A stretch of DNA of 64,000 nt, from positions 50,001 through 114,000 of the forward strand of contig DUAG01000030.1 in NCBI GenBank assembly GCA_012960925.1, written 5' to 3'. Below are positions 1 to 8,298 of this stretch, piece by piece. The stretch is from Candidatus Manganitrophaceae bacterium (GTDB taxonomy: Bacteria; Nitrospirota; Nitrospiria; SBBL01; JAADHI01). The first letter of the stretch is position 1. Each line of letters opens with the position of its first letter. Under the pieces are notes generated by a model. The model was not told the DNA's origin. It saw only the letters and a list, made by a program, of their open reading frames with translations, and ran no database searches. Both the position numbers and the translations under genes were made by a program.

Positions 1-2079
1 ATGCCAACGGTCCCCACCACTCAGGCTGAATCTGAGGCGGTGAGGGAACGGGTCTTCTCCAACCCGCTCTATGTCGGATCTCTCGTTTCGTCTGATGCCA
101 CGGCCGCCGCCATTATTATCGATGTTCAGGATAAAGAAGCGGCTCTCAAGAGTCGCGAGATTGCCGGGGAAGATCTGGATGAACCTTTAAGTGATTCGGC
201 AATTCATGAAAGACTCCAAGGCATTATTGAGCGGGAGGAAGATGCCGACACCCGTATCCATCTCGGCGGTTTACCTATTTCGCTCGCCTACCTGGAGAAA
301 GATACCTTTCTGATGAACCAATGGGTCTTTCCGGTCGCTTTCGCCCTGATAATGCTCATCCACTACCTCTCCTTCAGGACATTTCAGGGGATGCTGATTC
401 CCTCCTTCACCGCGATCCTGAGTGTCATCTGGGCAATGGGGCTGATCAGCCTGGTGGGGATGAAACTCGACCTTTGGACCAAGGGGCTCACCCCGATTTT
501 GATCGTGGCGATGGCGGCAGGGCACTCCGTCCAGATTCTTCGCCGCTTTTATGAAGAACTTGATTATGCCATCGGAATGGATATCCCGATCCCGGCCCAA
601 AGGGCGGCGGCCGTCGCGGCAACATCGAAGATGGCCCCAGTTGTCCTGACGGCCGGTCTCGTCGCCGCGGCGAGTTTTGCTTCGTTAATCACTTTTGAAT
701 TGGCAGCCTTTCGTTCCTTCGGACTCATGACGGCCTTCGGCGTCGTCAGCGCCCTCCTCCTTGAAATGACCTTCGTCCCGGCCCTTCGCTCCTTGATCCC
801 CCCGCCGAGTGGAGACGAGTTGGAGACCGTCCTTCGGAAAGGGCTATCCGACCGACTTCTTTCCATGTTCGGACGCTGGGCACACGGCCCGGAACAACGT
901 TGGGTCCTGGTTGGAGGGGTCTTGATGCTTCTCATCCCCTTCATATTCGTTGGCCGGATCGATTTTGCAAACAGCCTTCGTGGTCTTTTCTTTGAGGGGA
1001 CCACACTCCGCAAGGACGATCAGGTACTGAATCAGAAGTTCGGGGGGACGTCGACCTTAAATATCCTCGTGACCACACCCTCCTCAGGTGGTCTGAAGGA
1101 ACCCGCGGTCATGCGGGCCATAGAAGGGCTTCAAATCCGGCTTAAAGAAAATCCTTTAGTGGGACGCACTGAATCCTACGTTGATTATGTAAAGCGGATG
1201 CGACGTTCCTTTTATGGCGATGATCCAAAGGCGGAACAGGTCCCTGAAAGCCGGGAAGAGGCCGCACAATTTCTCTTCCTTTATTCGGTCTCCGGAAGCC
1301 CGGAAGACTTTAAACGGATGGCCGATGTTTCATTTCAGAAAGCCGTCATCACCACCTTTTTAAAATCGGATTCAACACAACTCGGTCAGGAGCTGATCAA
1401 GACAATTGATCAATACAAGGTAGAGCATTTTCCGCCGGACGTGACCCTGTCGCTGGCCGGAACGGTTCCGGTTACCCTTGCCCTCAATGAGGTTGTGATC
1501 CACGGAAAACTTCTCAATATCGCCCAGATGATTACAATTTGTTTTATCCTCGTTTCTTTGATTTTTCGTTCCTTCGTTGCCGGTCTGATCGTCCTGGTTC
1601 CTCTGGTCATTGCCGTCCTTTGGAATTTTGGATTCATGGGTCTGGTCGGAATCCCTCTCGGGATATCCACTGCCGCCGTTTCCGCCATGGCCGTCGGGAT
1701 GGGGGCCGACTATTCCATTTACATTCTCTACCGTCTGCGGGAAGAACTCTCGATGAACCGACATCTGGAGAAGGTTCTGGATGTCACCTTGAGATCGGCT
1801 GGCAAGGCCATTCTTCTGATCGCGATCGCATTTGCCGCCGGCACAGCACTGGTCGCCTTTCCCGGTTACTACCTCCACATGGAAGGCATCCTCATGCCCA
1901 TCGCGATGCTGACCAGCGCCTTTTCCGCCGTCATCCTCCTCCCCGCCATCATCATGACCTTTCGGCCCCGATTTATCTTCAAGGTCATCCCAAGCGAATG
2001 GATTGAACTCTACACAAGGCCAGAGTCACAAAAGTTCAACGTCGAAGGCGACATGATTAGAAAACCCCGGGGGGAGTAA
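1..2079 (+). CDS. RND-superfamily exporter (MMPL/HAE3 type), 5' end outside the window
   Basis: Proton-driven inner-membrane exporter of the RND superfamily; the cargo cannot be read from the sequence, and lipids or hydrophobic compounds are typical of this branch. The frame is open from the first base, and the first transmembrane helix and start of the family are missing, so the gene begins upstream; 692 residues are visible. There is a periplasmic segment, then a block of helices from about residue 108 to 265 with the motif GHSVQILRRFYE typical of these exporters. A second periplasmic domain (about 325-505) precedes a second helix block (about 508-660) containing GMGADYSIYILYRLRE. The two-fold internal duplication is clear. 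Substrate unknown; family assignment is secure. Confidence 0.88.
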   Translation: MPTVPTTQAESEAVRERVFSNPLYVGSLVSSDATAAAIIIDVQDKEAALKSREIAGEDLDEPLSDSAIHERLQGIIEREEDADTRIHLGGLPISLAYLEKDTFLMNQWVFPVAFALIMLIHYLSFRTFQGMLIPSFTAILSVIWAMGLISLVGMKLDLWTKGLTPILIVAMAAGHSVQILRRFYEELDYAIGMDIPIPAQRAAAVAATSKMAPVVLTAGLVAAASFASLITFELAAFRSFGLMTAFGVVSALLLEMTFVPALRSLIPPPSGDELETVLRKGLSDRLLSMFGRWAHGPEQRWVLVGGVLMLLIPFIFVGRIDFANSLRGLFFEGTTLRKDDQVLNQKFGGTSTLNILVTTPSSGGLKEPAVMRAIEGLQIRLKENPLVGRTESYVDYVKRMRRSFYGDDPKAEQVPESREEAAQFLFLYSVSGSPEDFKRMADVSFQKAVITTFLKSDSTQLGQELIKTIDQYKVEHFPPDVTLSLAGTVPVTLALNEVVIHGKLLNIAQMITICFILVSLIFRSFVAGLIVLVPLVIAVLWNFGFMGLVGIPLGISTAAVSAMAVGMGADYSIYILYRLREELSMNRHLEKVLDVTLRSAGKAILLIAIAFAAGTALVAFPGYYLHMEGILMPIAMLTSAFSAVILLPAIIMTFRPRFIFKVIPSEWIELYTRPESQKFNVEGDMIRKPRGE

Positions 2080-2140
2080 AACTAACGCAAGCCATGGGAA
2101 ACAGCCGGTTGACAAGTTCGATAAACTCATTGTACTTTTC

Positions 2141-2264
2141 AGGAAATTCTGATTAAGGAGGATGGTTCTCGTGAAGCCATAACCCGCTATTTTTAAGATT
2201 TTCAACGCAGAAACGGGACATTTTAGCCCTGAAAAAATAATTCATGACTTATTAAGAGCTTCCC
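2141..2264 (+). repeat. MITE family B, copy 1 (internally deleted)
   Basis: Degenerate copy of a repeat also found at 44149, 57027 and 59763. The left end (AGGAAATTCTGATTAAG) joins directly to the inner GAGGATGGTTCTCG segment, so about 45 bp present in the other copies are missing. The right end reads GACTTATTAAGAGCTTCC, the inverted counterpart of the left end. It lies between the RND gene and yajQ and may contribute to the yajQ leader. Confidence 0.75.
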
Positions 2265-2298
2265 TAAGAACCTTAATCTAATCGTAAAGGAGATATAA

Positions 2299-2793
2299 AT
2301 GGCGAGTACGAGTTCGTTTGATGTTGTTTCCAAGGTTGATATTCAGGAAGTGAAGAATGCGGTCGAAACAACGACCAAAGAACTTCGGCAGCGTTTTGAT
2401 TTAAAGGGTACAAAGAGTGAGGTCAAGCTGGAGAATGAAAAAGTACTCATTATCTCATCTTCAGATGAATTCAAACTCAAGGCCGTAAACGATATCCTCC
2501 AATCAAAACTACTCAAACGCGGGATCTCTCTCAAGGCTCTGGTCTATGAAAAAATTGAACAGGCCCTTGGCGGAACGGCCCGCCAGAAGATCACGCTTCA
2601 ACAAGGCATCTCCCAGGAGAAGGCAAAGGCCGTTGGAAAGGCGATTCGGGACAGTAAATTGAAGGTTCAGTCCCAAATCCAGGGAGAGCACCTTCGCGTC
2701 TCCGGAAAGAGCAAGGACGACCTTCAGGAGGTCATGGCTCTCCTGAAGTCAAAGGATTTCGACATTGACCTGCAGTTTGAAAACTATCGATAA
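2299..2793 (+). CDS. yajQ: YajQ-family nucleotide-binding protein (DUF520)
   Basis: Cytosolic YajQ/DUF520 protein of 164 residues, the normal family length, with two ferredoxin-like halves. Family members bind nucleotides or tRNA, and some bind cyclic di-GMP; which ligand applies here cannot be read. The N-terminus SSFDVVSKVDIQEVKNAV and the segments RFDLKGTKSEV and ISQEKAKAVGKAIRDSKLKVQ are family hallmarks. The ATG is preceded by AAAGGAGAT at ideal spacing. It stands alone between an upstream exporter and a convergent transaldolase operon. A cyclic di-GMP riboswitch and a PilZ protein elsewhere in the window make the cyclic di-GMP link worth noting, but that is inference. Confidence 0.93.
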   Translation: MASTSSFDVVSKVDIQEVKNAVETTTKELRQRFDLKGTKSEVKLENEKVLIISSSDEFKLKAVNDILQSKLLKRGISLKALVYEKIEQALGGTARQKITLQQGISQEKAKAVGKAIRDSKLKVQSQIQGEHLRVSGKSKDDLQEVMALLKSKDFDIDLQFENYR

Positions 2794-2831
2794 ATGCCAA
2801 GAAGTGGGGCAGAGAAGTCTATTAGGAACAA

Positions 2832-3485
2832 TCAGGATGAAACAGGTTTCGACTGATCCCAGTCGGAAAGGAACTTTGCAAGCCCCGCATCGGTCAGAGG
2901 GTGTTTAAAGAGTTTTTGAATGACCGAAAACGGCATCGTGGCCACATCCGCACCAAGCTGGGCGGCTTCGATAATGTGGACCGGGTTTCGTATACTGGCA
3001 ACCAATATCTCAGTCTTGAATGCGTAGTTTGTGTATATGGTGACGATCTGCTGAATGAGGTCCATCCCGACCTGCGCGATATCATCGAGTCGGCCAATAA
3101 AGGGGCTGCAGTAGCTGGCACCCGCCTTGGCGGCAAGAAGAGCCTGGGCGGCCGAAAAAACAAGTGTGACATTGACCCGGACGCCCTCTTTCACGAAACG
3201 GCGGGTGGCCTTCAAGCCCTCCGGCGTCATGGGGACCTTCACAACAATATTTTGATGAATCTTCGAGAGGTCCATCCCTTCCGTAAACATCCCCTCTTCA
3301 TCGGTAGCAACAACCTCCGCAGAGATCGGACCATCTACAATCTGAGTAATTTCTTTGATCAAACCTTTGAAATCCCGCTTTTCTCTCGCAACCAAAGAAG
3401 GGTTTGTCGTGACTCCATCGATCAACCCTAAGGAAACGGCTTCTTTAATCTCATTAATATTCGCGGTATCTAAAAAAAACTTCAT
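2832..3485 (-). CDS. Transaldolase, short fructose-6-phosphate aldolase/TalC type
   Basis: Class I Schiff-base aldolase of 217 residues, matching the short MipB/TalC transaldolase family rather than the 330-residue TalB. It transfers dihydroxyacetone units in the non-oxidative pentose phosphate pathway, in the cytosol. [16 protein letters not shown] at the start and [12 protein letters not shown] around residue 85, which holds the Schiff-base lysine, are diagnostic. [14 protein letters not shown] and the C-terminal region around [15 protein letters not shown] complete the barrel. It follows the TPR lipoprotein gene on the same strand after only 12 bases, so the two are probably co-transcribed. 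Whether it is a true transaldolase or a fructose-6-phosphate aldolase cannot be told by eye. Confidence 0.92.
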   Translation of the reverse strand: MKFFLDTANINEIKEAVSLGLIDGVTTNPSLVAREKRDFKGLIKEITQIVDGPISAEVVATDEEGMFTEGMDLSKIHQNIVVKVPMTPEGLKATRRFVKEGVRVNVTLVFSAAQALLAAKAGASYCSPFIGRLDDIAQVGMDLIQQIVTIYTNYAFKTEILVASIRNPVHIIEAAQLGADVATMPFSVIQKLFKHPLTDAGLAKFLSDWDQSKPVSS

Positions 3486-3497
3486 AGCAGACCTTTC

Positions 3498-4145
3498 TTA
3501 CGGGGTTGGATGATTTTCCGGTTCAATTTTTTTAAGCTTGCCTTCCTTAATTTCACTAATCTTTTTTCTCAGTTCATCCGAGAGCGGGTCGTGCGGGTTG
3601 AGTTGGACCAATCGCTCCCAGGTCTTCGCGGCCCCTGCACCATCCTCTTTATCATTGAGTAATATAATTCCCATATTGTAGAGCGCGATTTCATGATTCG
3701 GATGCGCCTGGATCACATGGTCCAGCTCCACGATTGCCTTGTCCGAATCTCCCATATGGCGATATGTCGAAGCGAGGTCTGTTCGGATGTGAGGATTGTC
3801 CGGATCAACCTCAAGTGCCCTAAGATAGAAGACCTGAGCCTTCTCAAAACGCTGAATATCGAAATTTGCATTGGCCATAAAGATAAGGGCCTCGACATCT
3901 TTTGGATCTTTATCCAGCTTCTTTTTAAAACCTTCCAGTTTCTCCATGAATGAAGTGCCGCCCCGTGGGGGAGCATGCGGTGCAACGGGAGCAAACTGGA
4001 CTGGAGATGGAGAAACAGCGGGAGGGACAGGAAGGGCGGAAAGCCCCTCCCTCACCTCGACCACGTGCTCACTCTTTTGGCAGGCCATCAGAAGAACGGA
4101 AACAAGAATGAAGAACACCTTTTTGGAAAGAAATTCGAAAGACAT
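3498..4145 (-). CDS. TPR-repeat lipoprotein
   Basis: Exported lipoprotein of 215 residues. A hydrophobic signal ends in the lipobox LLMAC near residue 22, followed by a proline-rich linker (residues 40-62). At least three tetratricopeptide repeats follow, including AQVFYLRALEVDPDNPHIRTDL and KAIVELDHVIQAHPNHEIALY. TPR lipoproteins scaffold protein contacts at the inner face of the outer membrane; the partner here is unknown. The tail is lysine- and proline-rich. It is the first gene of a two-gene unit with transaldolase, but the functional link is obscure. Confidence 0.8.
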   Translation of the reverse strand: MSFEFLSKKVFFILVSVLLMACQKSEHVVEVREGLSALPVPPAVSPSPVQFAPVAPHAPPRGGTSFMEKLEGFKKKLDKDPKDVEALIFMANANFDIQRFEKAQVFYLRALEVDPDNPHIRTDLASTYRHMGDSDKAIVELDHVIQAHPNHEIALYNMGIILLNDKEDGAGAAKTWERLVQLNPHDPLSDELRKKISEIKEGKLKKIEPENHPTP

Positions 4146-4237
4146 AGTCAGGGATTTTAACGGATAGGATGGTGGGTGTCAACCAAAGGAACGACCCGGC
4201 TTCAAGCAGACATCATGTCGGGCTTGAACCACCATTA

Positions 4238-4274
4238 AAAAAGCCCCCCGACGTATCATCGGGAGGCTTTTTTA
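4238..4274 (-). terminator. Intrinsic terminator after the cold-shock gene (bidirectional)
   Basis: GC-rich inverted repeat flanked by an A-run on the left and a T-run on the right (AAAAAGCCCCCCGA ... TCGGGAGGCTTTTT). It sits 16 bases beyond the cold-shock stop codon on the minus strand. The symmetrical A/T runs would let it work in both directions. Confidence 0.88.
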
Positions 4275-4290
4275 ATGTGTGTTAAGTGAA

Positions 4291-4491
4291 TTACAGCTTA
4301 ACGACATTCGATGCCTGAGCACCTTTGGGACCCTGGGTGATTTCGAACTCAACCTCCTGGCCTTCATCGAGCGATTTAAAGCCATCATCCTGAATGGCTG
4401 AAAAATGAACGAAGACATCCTCGCCATCTTCCTGCGAGATGAATCCGAAACCCTTGCTGCCGTTAAACCATTTCACTGTACCTTTTGGCAT
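4291..4491 (-). CDS. Cold-shock protein, CspA family
   Basis: Single OB-fold nucleic-acid chaperone of 66 residues, the standard length. Both RNA-binding motifs are intact: KGFGFISQ (RNP-1 type) near residue 14 and DVFVHFSAI (RNP-2 type) near residue 26. The ATG follows AAAGGAGAAAAGTAGC. A 5' leader is available between this start and the terminator at 4546, and a strong intrinsic terminator follows the gene, so it is probably monocistronic. Several Csp paralogues are usual in bacteria, so cold induction should not be assumed. Confidence 0.96.
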   Translation of the reverse strand: MPKGTVKWFNGSKGFGFISQEDGEDVFVHFSAIQDDGFKSLDEGQEVEFEITQGPKGAQASNVVKL

Positions 4492-4545
4492 GCTACTTTT
4501 CTCCTTTTATTTATATGTTGCTTTACTTCAGTCTTCTAAGGTATC

Positions 4546-4585
4546 AAAAAAAAACCGCAGGACAATGTGTAAAAGTCTCTGCGGT
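4546..4585 (-). terminator. Intrinsic terminator downstream of the Yip1-like gene
   Basis: On the minus strand a 7-bp stem (ACCGCAG/CTGCGGT) with a loop of about 18 nt is followed by nine U residues (A-run at 4546-4554 on the plus strand). It lies about 90 bases after the stop of the membrane-protein gene at 4677 and before the cold-shock leader, insulating the two units. Confidence 0.75.
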
Positions 4586-4676
4586 AATCCGTACCTCCTA
4601 AACTCAATGAAACAAAGCCAAGATCACCGTATCAAGAAATTAGAGACAAGTCAAGCCCAATTAATAGGGAGGATAA

Positions 4677-5168
4677 TCAACGCAGTATGATGATGACAAG
4701 ATAGACAATCCAGCCGAATACACAGACCCGGAGCGACTGCTGGATGCTTTGGTATTGGAATGTATGGCGGACGGCAATCACCATTGCCCCAAACATCCAG
4801 AGAGACGCGCCAACAGCCACAATCGCCGAGGTCGCCGGGGGAAAGCCCAGGAGACGAACAAGGCCGGGGGAACTGGCAAATCCGGTCGTTCGCAATAAAG
4901 GAAGAATGCTCTTGTGTCTTGCCTGACCCGGAAAAACCTTCATCCCGATAATATATATAATGATTACCGAAAGTGTCCATGCAATCAAGAAGGTGATCGT
5001 TCCTGGAAGTATATTTTCAGAATGCCCACCACTCCCCCCGACCCCGACCGAAAGACTTGAAAGAGCCACCAGCAGGATACTCTGGGCGAGGGGTGCGGGA
5101 TCTGAAGCCAGCTCTTCATAGACCGCGTCCTCAAGTTGCAGTGCGCGGAGAATACGATTCAGGAACAA
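4677..5168 (-). CDS. Yip1-domain-like integral membrane protein
   Basis: Predicted inner-membrane protein of 163 residues with four or five hydrophobic helices (about residues 28-44, 53-77, 88-108, 112-134 and 145-162). The amphipathic N-terminus (NRILRALQLEDAVYEEL) and the helix pattern resemble bacterial YIP1-domain proteins, whose role is poorly known. The only plausible start in this frame is a TTG, with a purine-rich stretch (AAAGGTAGAGAG) upstream. It is transcribed after the secreted protein at 5200 with a 31-base gap. Function unknown. Confidence 0.6.
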   Translation of the reverse strand: MFLNRILRALQLEDAVYEELASDPAPLAQSILLVALSSLSVGVGGSGGHSENILPGTITFLIAWTLSVIIIYIIGMKVFPGQARHKSILPLLRTTGFASSPGLVRLLGFPPATSAIVAVGASLWMFGAMVIAVRHTFQYQSIQQSLRVCVFGWIVYLVIIILR

Positions 5169-5199
5169 GTTCTCTCTCTACCTTTTTTACAGGGGTTTC

Positions 5200-5676
5200 T
5201 CAATTCTGGGATTCACCCAGCTTTTTACAGAGTGCCTTATGATAGAAAGACTCGGGATACGAATCCGAGTCGATCTGGATCCATCTTCTTCTCAATGTAG
5301 AAAGAGGATCTCTCACCGTATCAAGAACATGACCTTTATGATTAAAATCACTGCTTTCCAGAACAGCCTTCATCTTGTCCGGGCAGTTAATTTCAAGTGC
5401 TGTGACGGTATAGGCATAGTCCTCATATCCGCCCATCAGAAACATCTTCTCTTTGCGAACGGCAAGAAGAAGATCTTTTCCTTTCTGCGACTTTGGAACC
5501 ACCTTAATGAGCACCTGAAGGATCTTTTTAGGCGTCGTTTTCATATTCTCCTGATCATAATAATGCAGGAACAGGTCGTCTTTCACAAAAAGGGTCCATT
5601 CCCTCGCGTAAGCTTTTGCGCTGAAGCCAAGGATCAGGCTCAACAAAAGAATTGAATTGATCAGGTTCCTTCTCAC
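5200..5676 (-). CDS. Secreted protein, surface-adhesin-E-like
   Basis: Exported protein of 158 residues with a classic cleavable signal (MRRNLINSILLLSLILGFSAKAYA). The mature part opens with REWTLFVKDDLFLHYYDQENM and carries a conserved-looking two-cysteine arrangement (INCPD and HKALCKKLG). The W..F.....HYYD pattern resembles the surface-adhesin E domain found in many Gram-negative secreted proteins; that match is by eye only. It lies between the haem/FGE-like gene (17 bases upstream) and the Yip1-like gene on the same strand, so all three may form one envelope operon. Confidence 0.6.
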   Translation of the reverse strand: MRRNLINSILLLSLILGFSAKAYAREWTLFVKDDLFLHYYDQENMKTTPKKILQVLIKVVPKSQKGKDLLLAVRKEKMFLMGGYEDYAYTVTALEINCPDKMKAVLESSDFNHKGHVLDTVRDPLSTLRRRWIQIDSDSYPESFYHKALCKKLGESQN

Positions 5677-5693
5677 TGCTTAACATCCCTCTC

Positions 5694-6683
5694 TTATAGT
5701 TTCGCTTCACTCACACACCTAAATCCGGCTGAGATCGACTTCGTCTGCTTCATCAAAGAAATCCGGTTGTAGGTCTGAAATGAAATCCCGCACTTATAAA
5801 AACTACAATCAAAAAAAGATCCGCCACGCAAGACCTTCAAGGTTTCCCCGAAGTTTGGATGGGGAACCTTGTTCCCCGGATAAGGAAGAAACCAGTCCGA
5901 GGTCCACTGAAAAACATTTCCTGCCATGTCAAAAACACCGTAAGGACTCACACCTTCAGGAAGCGCATTGACCGGCGTCGTATCCTTGAATCCTTCTGGG
6001 GTAACATTGGCCCGCTTTTTCAAATACTTCTTCCCCCATGGGAACATCCTCCCGTCTATCCCCCGCGCGGCCTTCTCCCATTCCGCCTCGGTTGGCAGAC
6101 GTTTCCCTTCCCACCTGCAATAGTCATCGGCATCGAACCAACTCACAAATGTAACCGGATGATTGAGTTTGGACAAAGGAGGCGTCGGACCGAACCAATG
6201 CGGCGGAGGCATGCGACCGTCTGCATCGACAAACTGTTTATAATGCGCATTGGTCACATGATACTGGTCGATATAGTAAGAGGCCAGCGTGACGGTATGC
6301 CGCGGGCCGAGACTCTTTTTTGAAAAGTCTTCGCCCATGATAAATTCTCCGGCCGGGATGAGAACCATAAGTTGCGCAATGACCTCCTGCCTCTTAAGCG
6401 GCCTTTCCCCCTCATGGGAAACACGGACAAATCGATTGAAATAGGTCTCCAGCCCCAAGCGGTGGCCAACATTGTGTAACTTATGACAATTGACACACCA
6501 CGGGCCGCGTGAGTCATCAATCTGGTGCCGGAAAGGACCCTTGTGGCAAACCGCGCATTCCTCCCTTGCAGACGGATCAACTTGCTTCTGAGGAAGCATC
6601 TCACCGGATAACCCTTGGAGGGAAGCAAGGCAGAGACCAACCGCAAGGACCGATAAAAATAACAGCCTTCGATCAATCTTCAT
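5694..6683 (-). CDS. Periplasmic di-haem c plus formylglycine-generating-enzyme-like protein
   Basis: A 329-residue exported protein that joins two parts. After the signal MKIDRRLLFLSVLAVGLCLA come two CXXCH haem c sites (CAVCH and CVNCH) within 30 residues. The rest is an FGE-sulfatase/SUMF1 domain with the usual landmarks: IPAGEFIMGEDF, PVTFVSWFDADDYCRWEGKRLPTEAEWE (written in two parts, PVTFVSWFDADDYCRW then EGKRLPTEAEWE), FDMAGNVFQWTSDW and LRGGSFF. In the family this fold either oxidises cysteine to formylglycine or serves as a non-catalytic binding domain. An upstream in-frame ATG at 6701 exists, but the signal peptide argues for 6683. It heads a possible three-gene envelope operon. Confidence 0.8.
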   Translation of the reverse strand: MKIDRRLLFLSVLAVGLCLASLQGLSGEMLPQKQVDPSAREECAVCHKGPFRHQIDDSRGPWCVNCHKLHNVGHRLGLETYFNRFVRVSHEGERPLKRQEVIAQLMVLIPAGEFIMGEDFSKKSLGPRHTVTLASYYIDQYHVTNAHYKQFVDADGRMPPPHWFGPTPPLSKLNHPVTFVSWFDADDYCRWEGKRLPTEAEWEKAARGIDGRMFPWGKKYLKKRANVTPEGFKDTTPVNALPEGVSPYGVFDMAGNVFQWTSDWFLPYPGNKVPHPNFGETLKVLRGGSFFDCSFYKCGISFQTYNRISLMKQTKSISAGFRCVSEAKL

Positions 6684-6744
6684 AGGAGGGAATGATAGCA
6701 TATTCGGGAAGCGTTGTAACTATTCAGCACACCCCTCTTTTTCT

Positions 6745-6835
6745 TCATGGCGGCGTTACTGTGGTACTCGAATCCTCACGTAGAGACACCTACGTTGCGG
6801 TTCTGTGTTCCTCGCGTCTTGCCCTGATGCAAAAT
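6745..6835 (-). repeat. Dispersed palindromic repeat family A, copy 1
   Basis: About 90 bp with matching copies at 12082, 24391 and 30291. On the minus strand it runs from GGGCAAGACGCGAGGAAC through a central hairpin (ACGTAG...CTACGT) to GAGGATTCGAGTACCACAG and CGCCGCCATG. The central stem differs in sequence between copies but stays self-complementary. Confidence 0.75.
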
Positions 6836-6930
6836 AGTGGCACGCTGAACAGTTACTAAAATTTTTGAAGAAATGGTTCATTATCGGGTGAGACTGGGGC
6901 GATCTGTTCGAGTCGGGGAGTAGCTCTCTT

Positions 6931-7218
6931 TCAAACCACTTCAGGTTCTGAGTGGCCAAGGTTTTTCTCCGGAGAAATCCGATCCCGGACCAATTGCTTG
7001 ATCTCTTTGGATTCTGGAAAACGTCCACGTTCTTTTCGGGACCAGAGCACCACGCCGTCAACCTGAATCTCGAAAGCCCCGCCGCTTGCAGGACACAAGG
7101 CAACCTCTCCCAGTTCAGTCTCGAAAGTTGTCAGTAGCTCCTGAGCCAACCAGGCCGCCCGTAATAACCAACGGCACTGCGTACAATAAGAAATCTCTAC
7201 ACGCGGTTTATTTTCCAT
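6931..7218 (-). CDS. SelW/SelT/SelH-type Rdx family protein
   Basis: Small thioredoxin-like protein of 95 residues. The start VEISYCTQCRWLLRAAWLAQEL holds the CXXC redox motif of the Rdx family; in some relatives one of these cysteines is selenocysteine. The second half (GGAFEIQVDGVVLWSRKERGRFPESKEIKQLVRDRI) is the family signature. It probably works as a cytosolic thiol-redox protein, though the substrate is unknown. It lies 12 bases after the surface-repeat gene on the same strand, and that neighbour gives no clear functional hint. Confidence 0.88.
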   Translation of the reverse strand: MENKPRVEISYCTQCRWLLRAAWLAQELLTTFETELGEVALCPASGGAFEIQVDGVVLWSRKERGRFPESKEIKQLVRDRISPEKNLGHSEPEVV

Positions 7219-7230
7219 CCGGGCACCCCC

Positions 7231-7872
7231 TTAAAAATGGACGTTGATCAAAGGGAGCCACTTTAGTCCTTTAGGGTTATTTCCGGCATAATTGATCAGG
7301 CCGATCTGAACACCATAAAGCACTTCAGCATAGTTCACCAGACCAATCTGAATACCGCTCAAGTGTTTCGTCCTGTTCGACACCGAAATCGCCAGACCGG
7401 TGATTTTCTGCTCGACACGAATCAGAAGGCCGATTTCGATTCCATTGACCCGATCACCCAAGAGAACACCGCCAATCGCGATTCCGGCCAAATCTTTTAC
7501 CACAACACCCGCCCCGACAAAGATTCCCGCCAAATTGCCGCCCCATACCGCATAGGGACCAAGCGCCAGACCGGTGATTCCTTCTTTTGAAAATTCCCCG
7601 GAGAAATTAATCGATATTCCCTTGAATAGACGTGATGCCGGTGCAAACGAACTTGAAATACCGTCCACTCCATCATCGTGTTTACCATAAAGCGCATCTG
7701 AATCAAATAGAGGATTTCCAAGGCTCAGGCTAAGACCGTTCATCACTCTCCCGACTGAGCCGATGTCATTCAATTTCAAACTGGCGCCTTCTGTAGAGAG
7801 CCCCATGAAGGCAGAGACATCATTGACAACTAACAGGCCCAGCAGAATCGCTAAAAAGGCGACTTTCTTGAT
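7231..7872 (-). CDS. LA_2272-type surface-repeat protein with apparent non-standard start
   Basis: Glycine- and isoleucine-rich repeat protein built from short units such as LSGIQIGLVNYAEVLYGVQIGLINYAG, as in LA_2272-type surface proteins, probably in the outer membrane. The first in-frame ATG is at 7806, but the frame continues upstream and encodes a convincing signal peptide (IKKVAFLAILLGLLVV then NDVSAF). There is an AGGAG exactly seven bases before an in-frame ATC at 7872; an ATT at 7878 is the other option. I therefore place the start at 7872 despite the unusual codon. A sequencing error is an alternative. Confidence 0.6.
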   Translation of the reverse strand: MKKVAFLAILLGLLVVNDVSAFMGLSTEGASLKLNDIGSVGRVMNGLSLSLGNPLFDSDALYGKHDDGVDGISSSFAPASRLFKGISINFSGEFSKEGITGLALGPYAVWGGNLAGIFVGAGVVVKDLAGIAIGGVLLGDRVNGIEIGLLIRVEQKITGLAISVSNRTKHLSGIQIGLVNYAEVLYGVQIGLINYAGNNPKGLKWLPLINVHF

Positions 7873-8072
7873 ATCAATACTCCTATTTTATTGTAAACCC
7901 AGTAAGGCCATTATAAGACAATAAAAAAGGGATTGAAATCCTAATTCGGTTAGATTTTGTGGAAATGAGGGCGGATCAGATGAAATTTCGAAATGAGGTG
8001 AGTAAACTCGCTTTACTCGGCTCCGCTGGCAGGGCCTTATTCGTAGTATAAAAGATCATAATTTACTTTTTT

Positions 8073-8150
8073 TGGCGTCCCCATGGGGATTTGAACCCCA
8101 GTTACCGCCGTGAAAGGGCGGTGTCCTAGGCCTGGCTAGACGATGGGGAC
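8073..8150 (-). tRNA. tRNA-Glu (UUC)
   Basis: Full cloverleaf of 78 nt including an encoded CCA. The acceptor arm GUCCCCA pairs with UGGGGAC, the anticodon loop CUUUCAC presents UUC, and the T arm contains GGUUCAAAUCC. It stands alone between the surface-repeat gene and the CBS gene. Confidence 0.97.
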
Positions 8151-8298
8151 GAACAAATAACCGGGCCGATATTATCGGAGATAACGTAATGATGTCAAGT
8201 ATTTTTAAACTTTTTGTCCTATCGATCACACATTGACAGAACGAAATCAATCAGTTATCATCCCACACGTCACCATCCTTGGACATGAGGAAAAGCCT

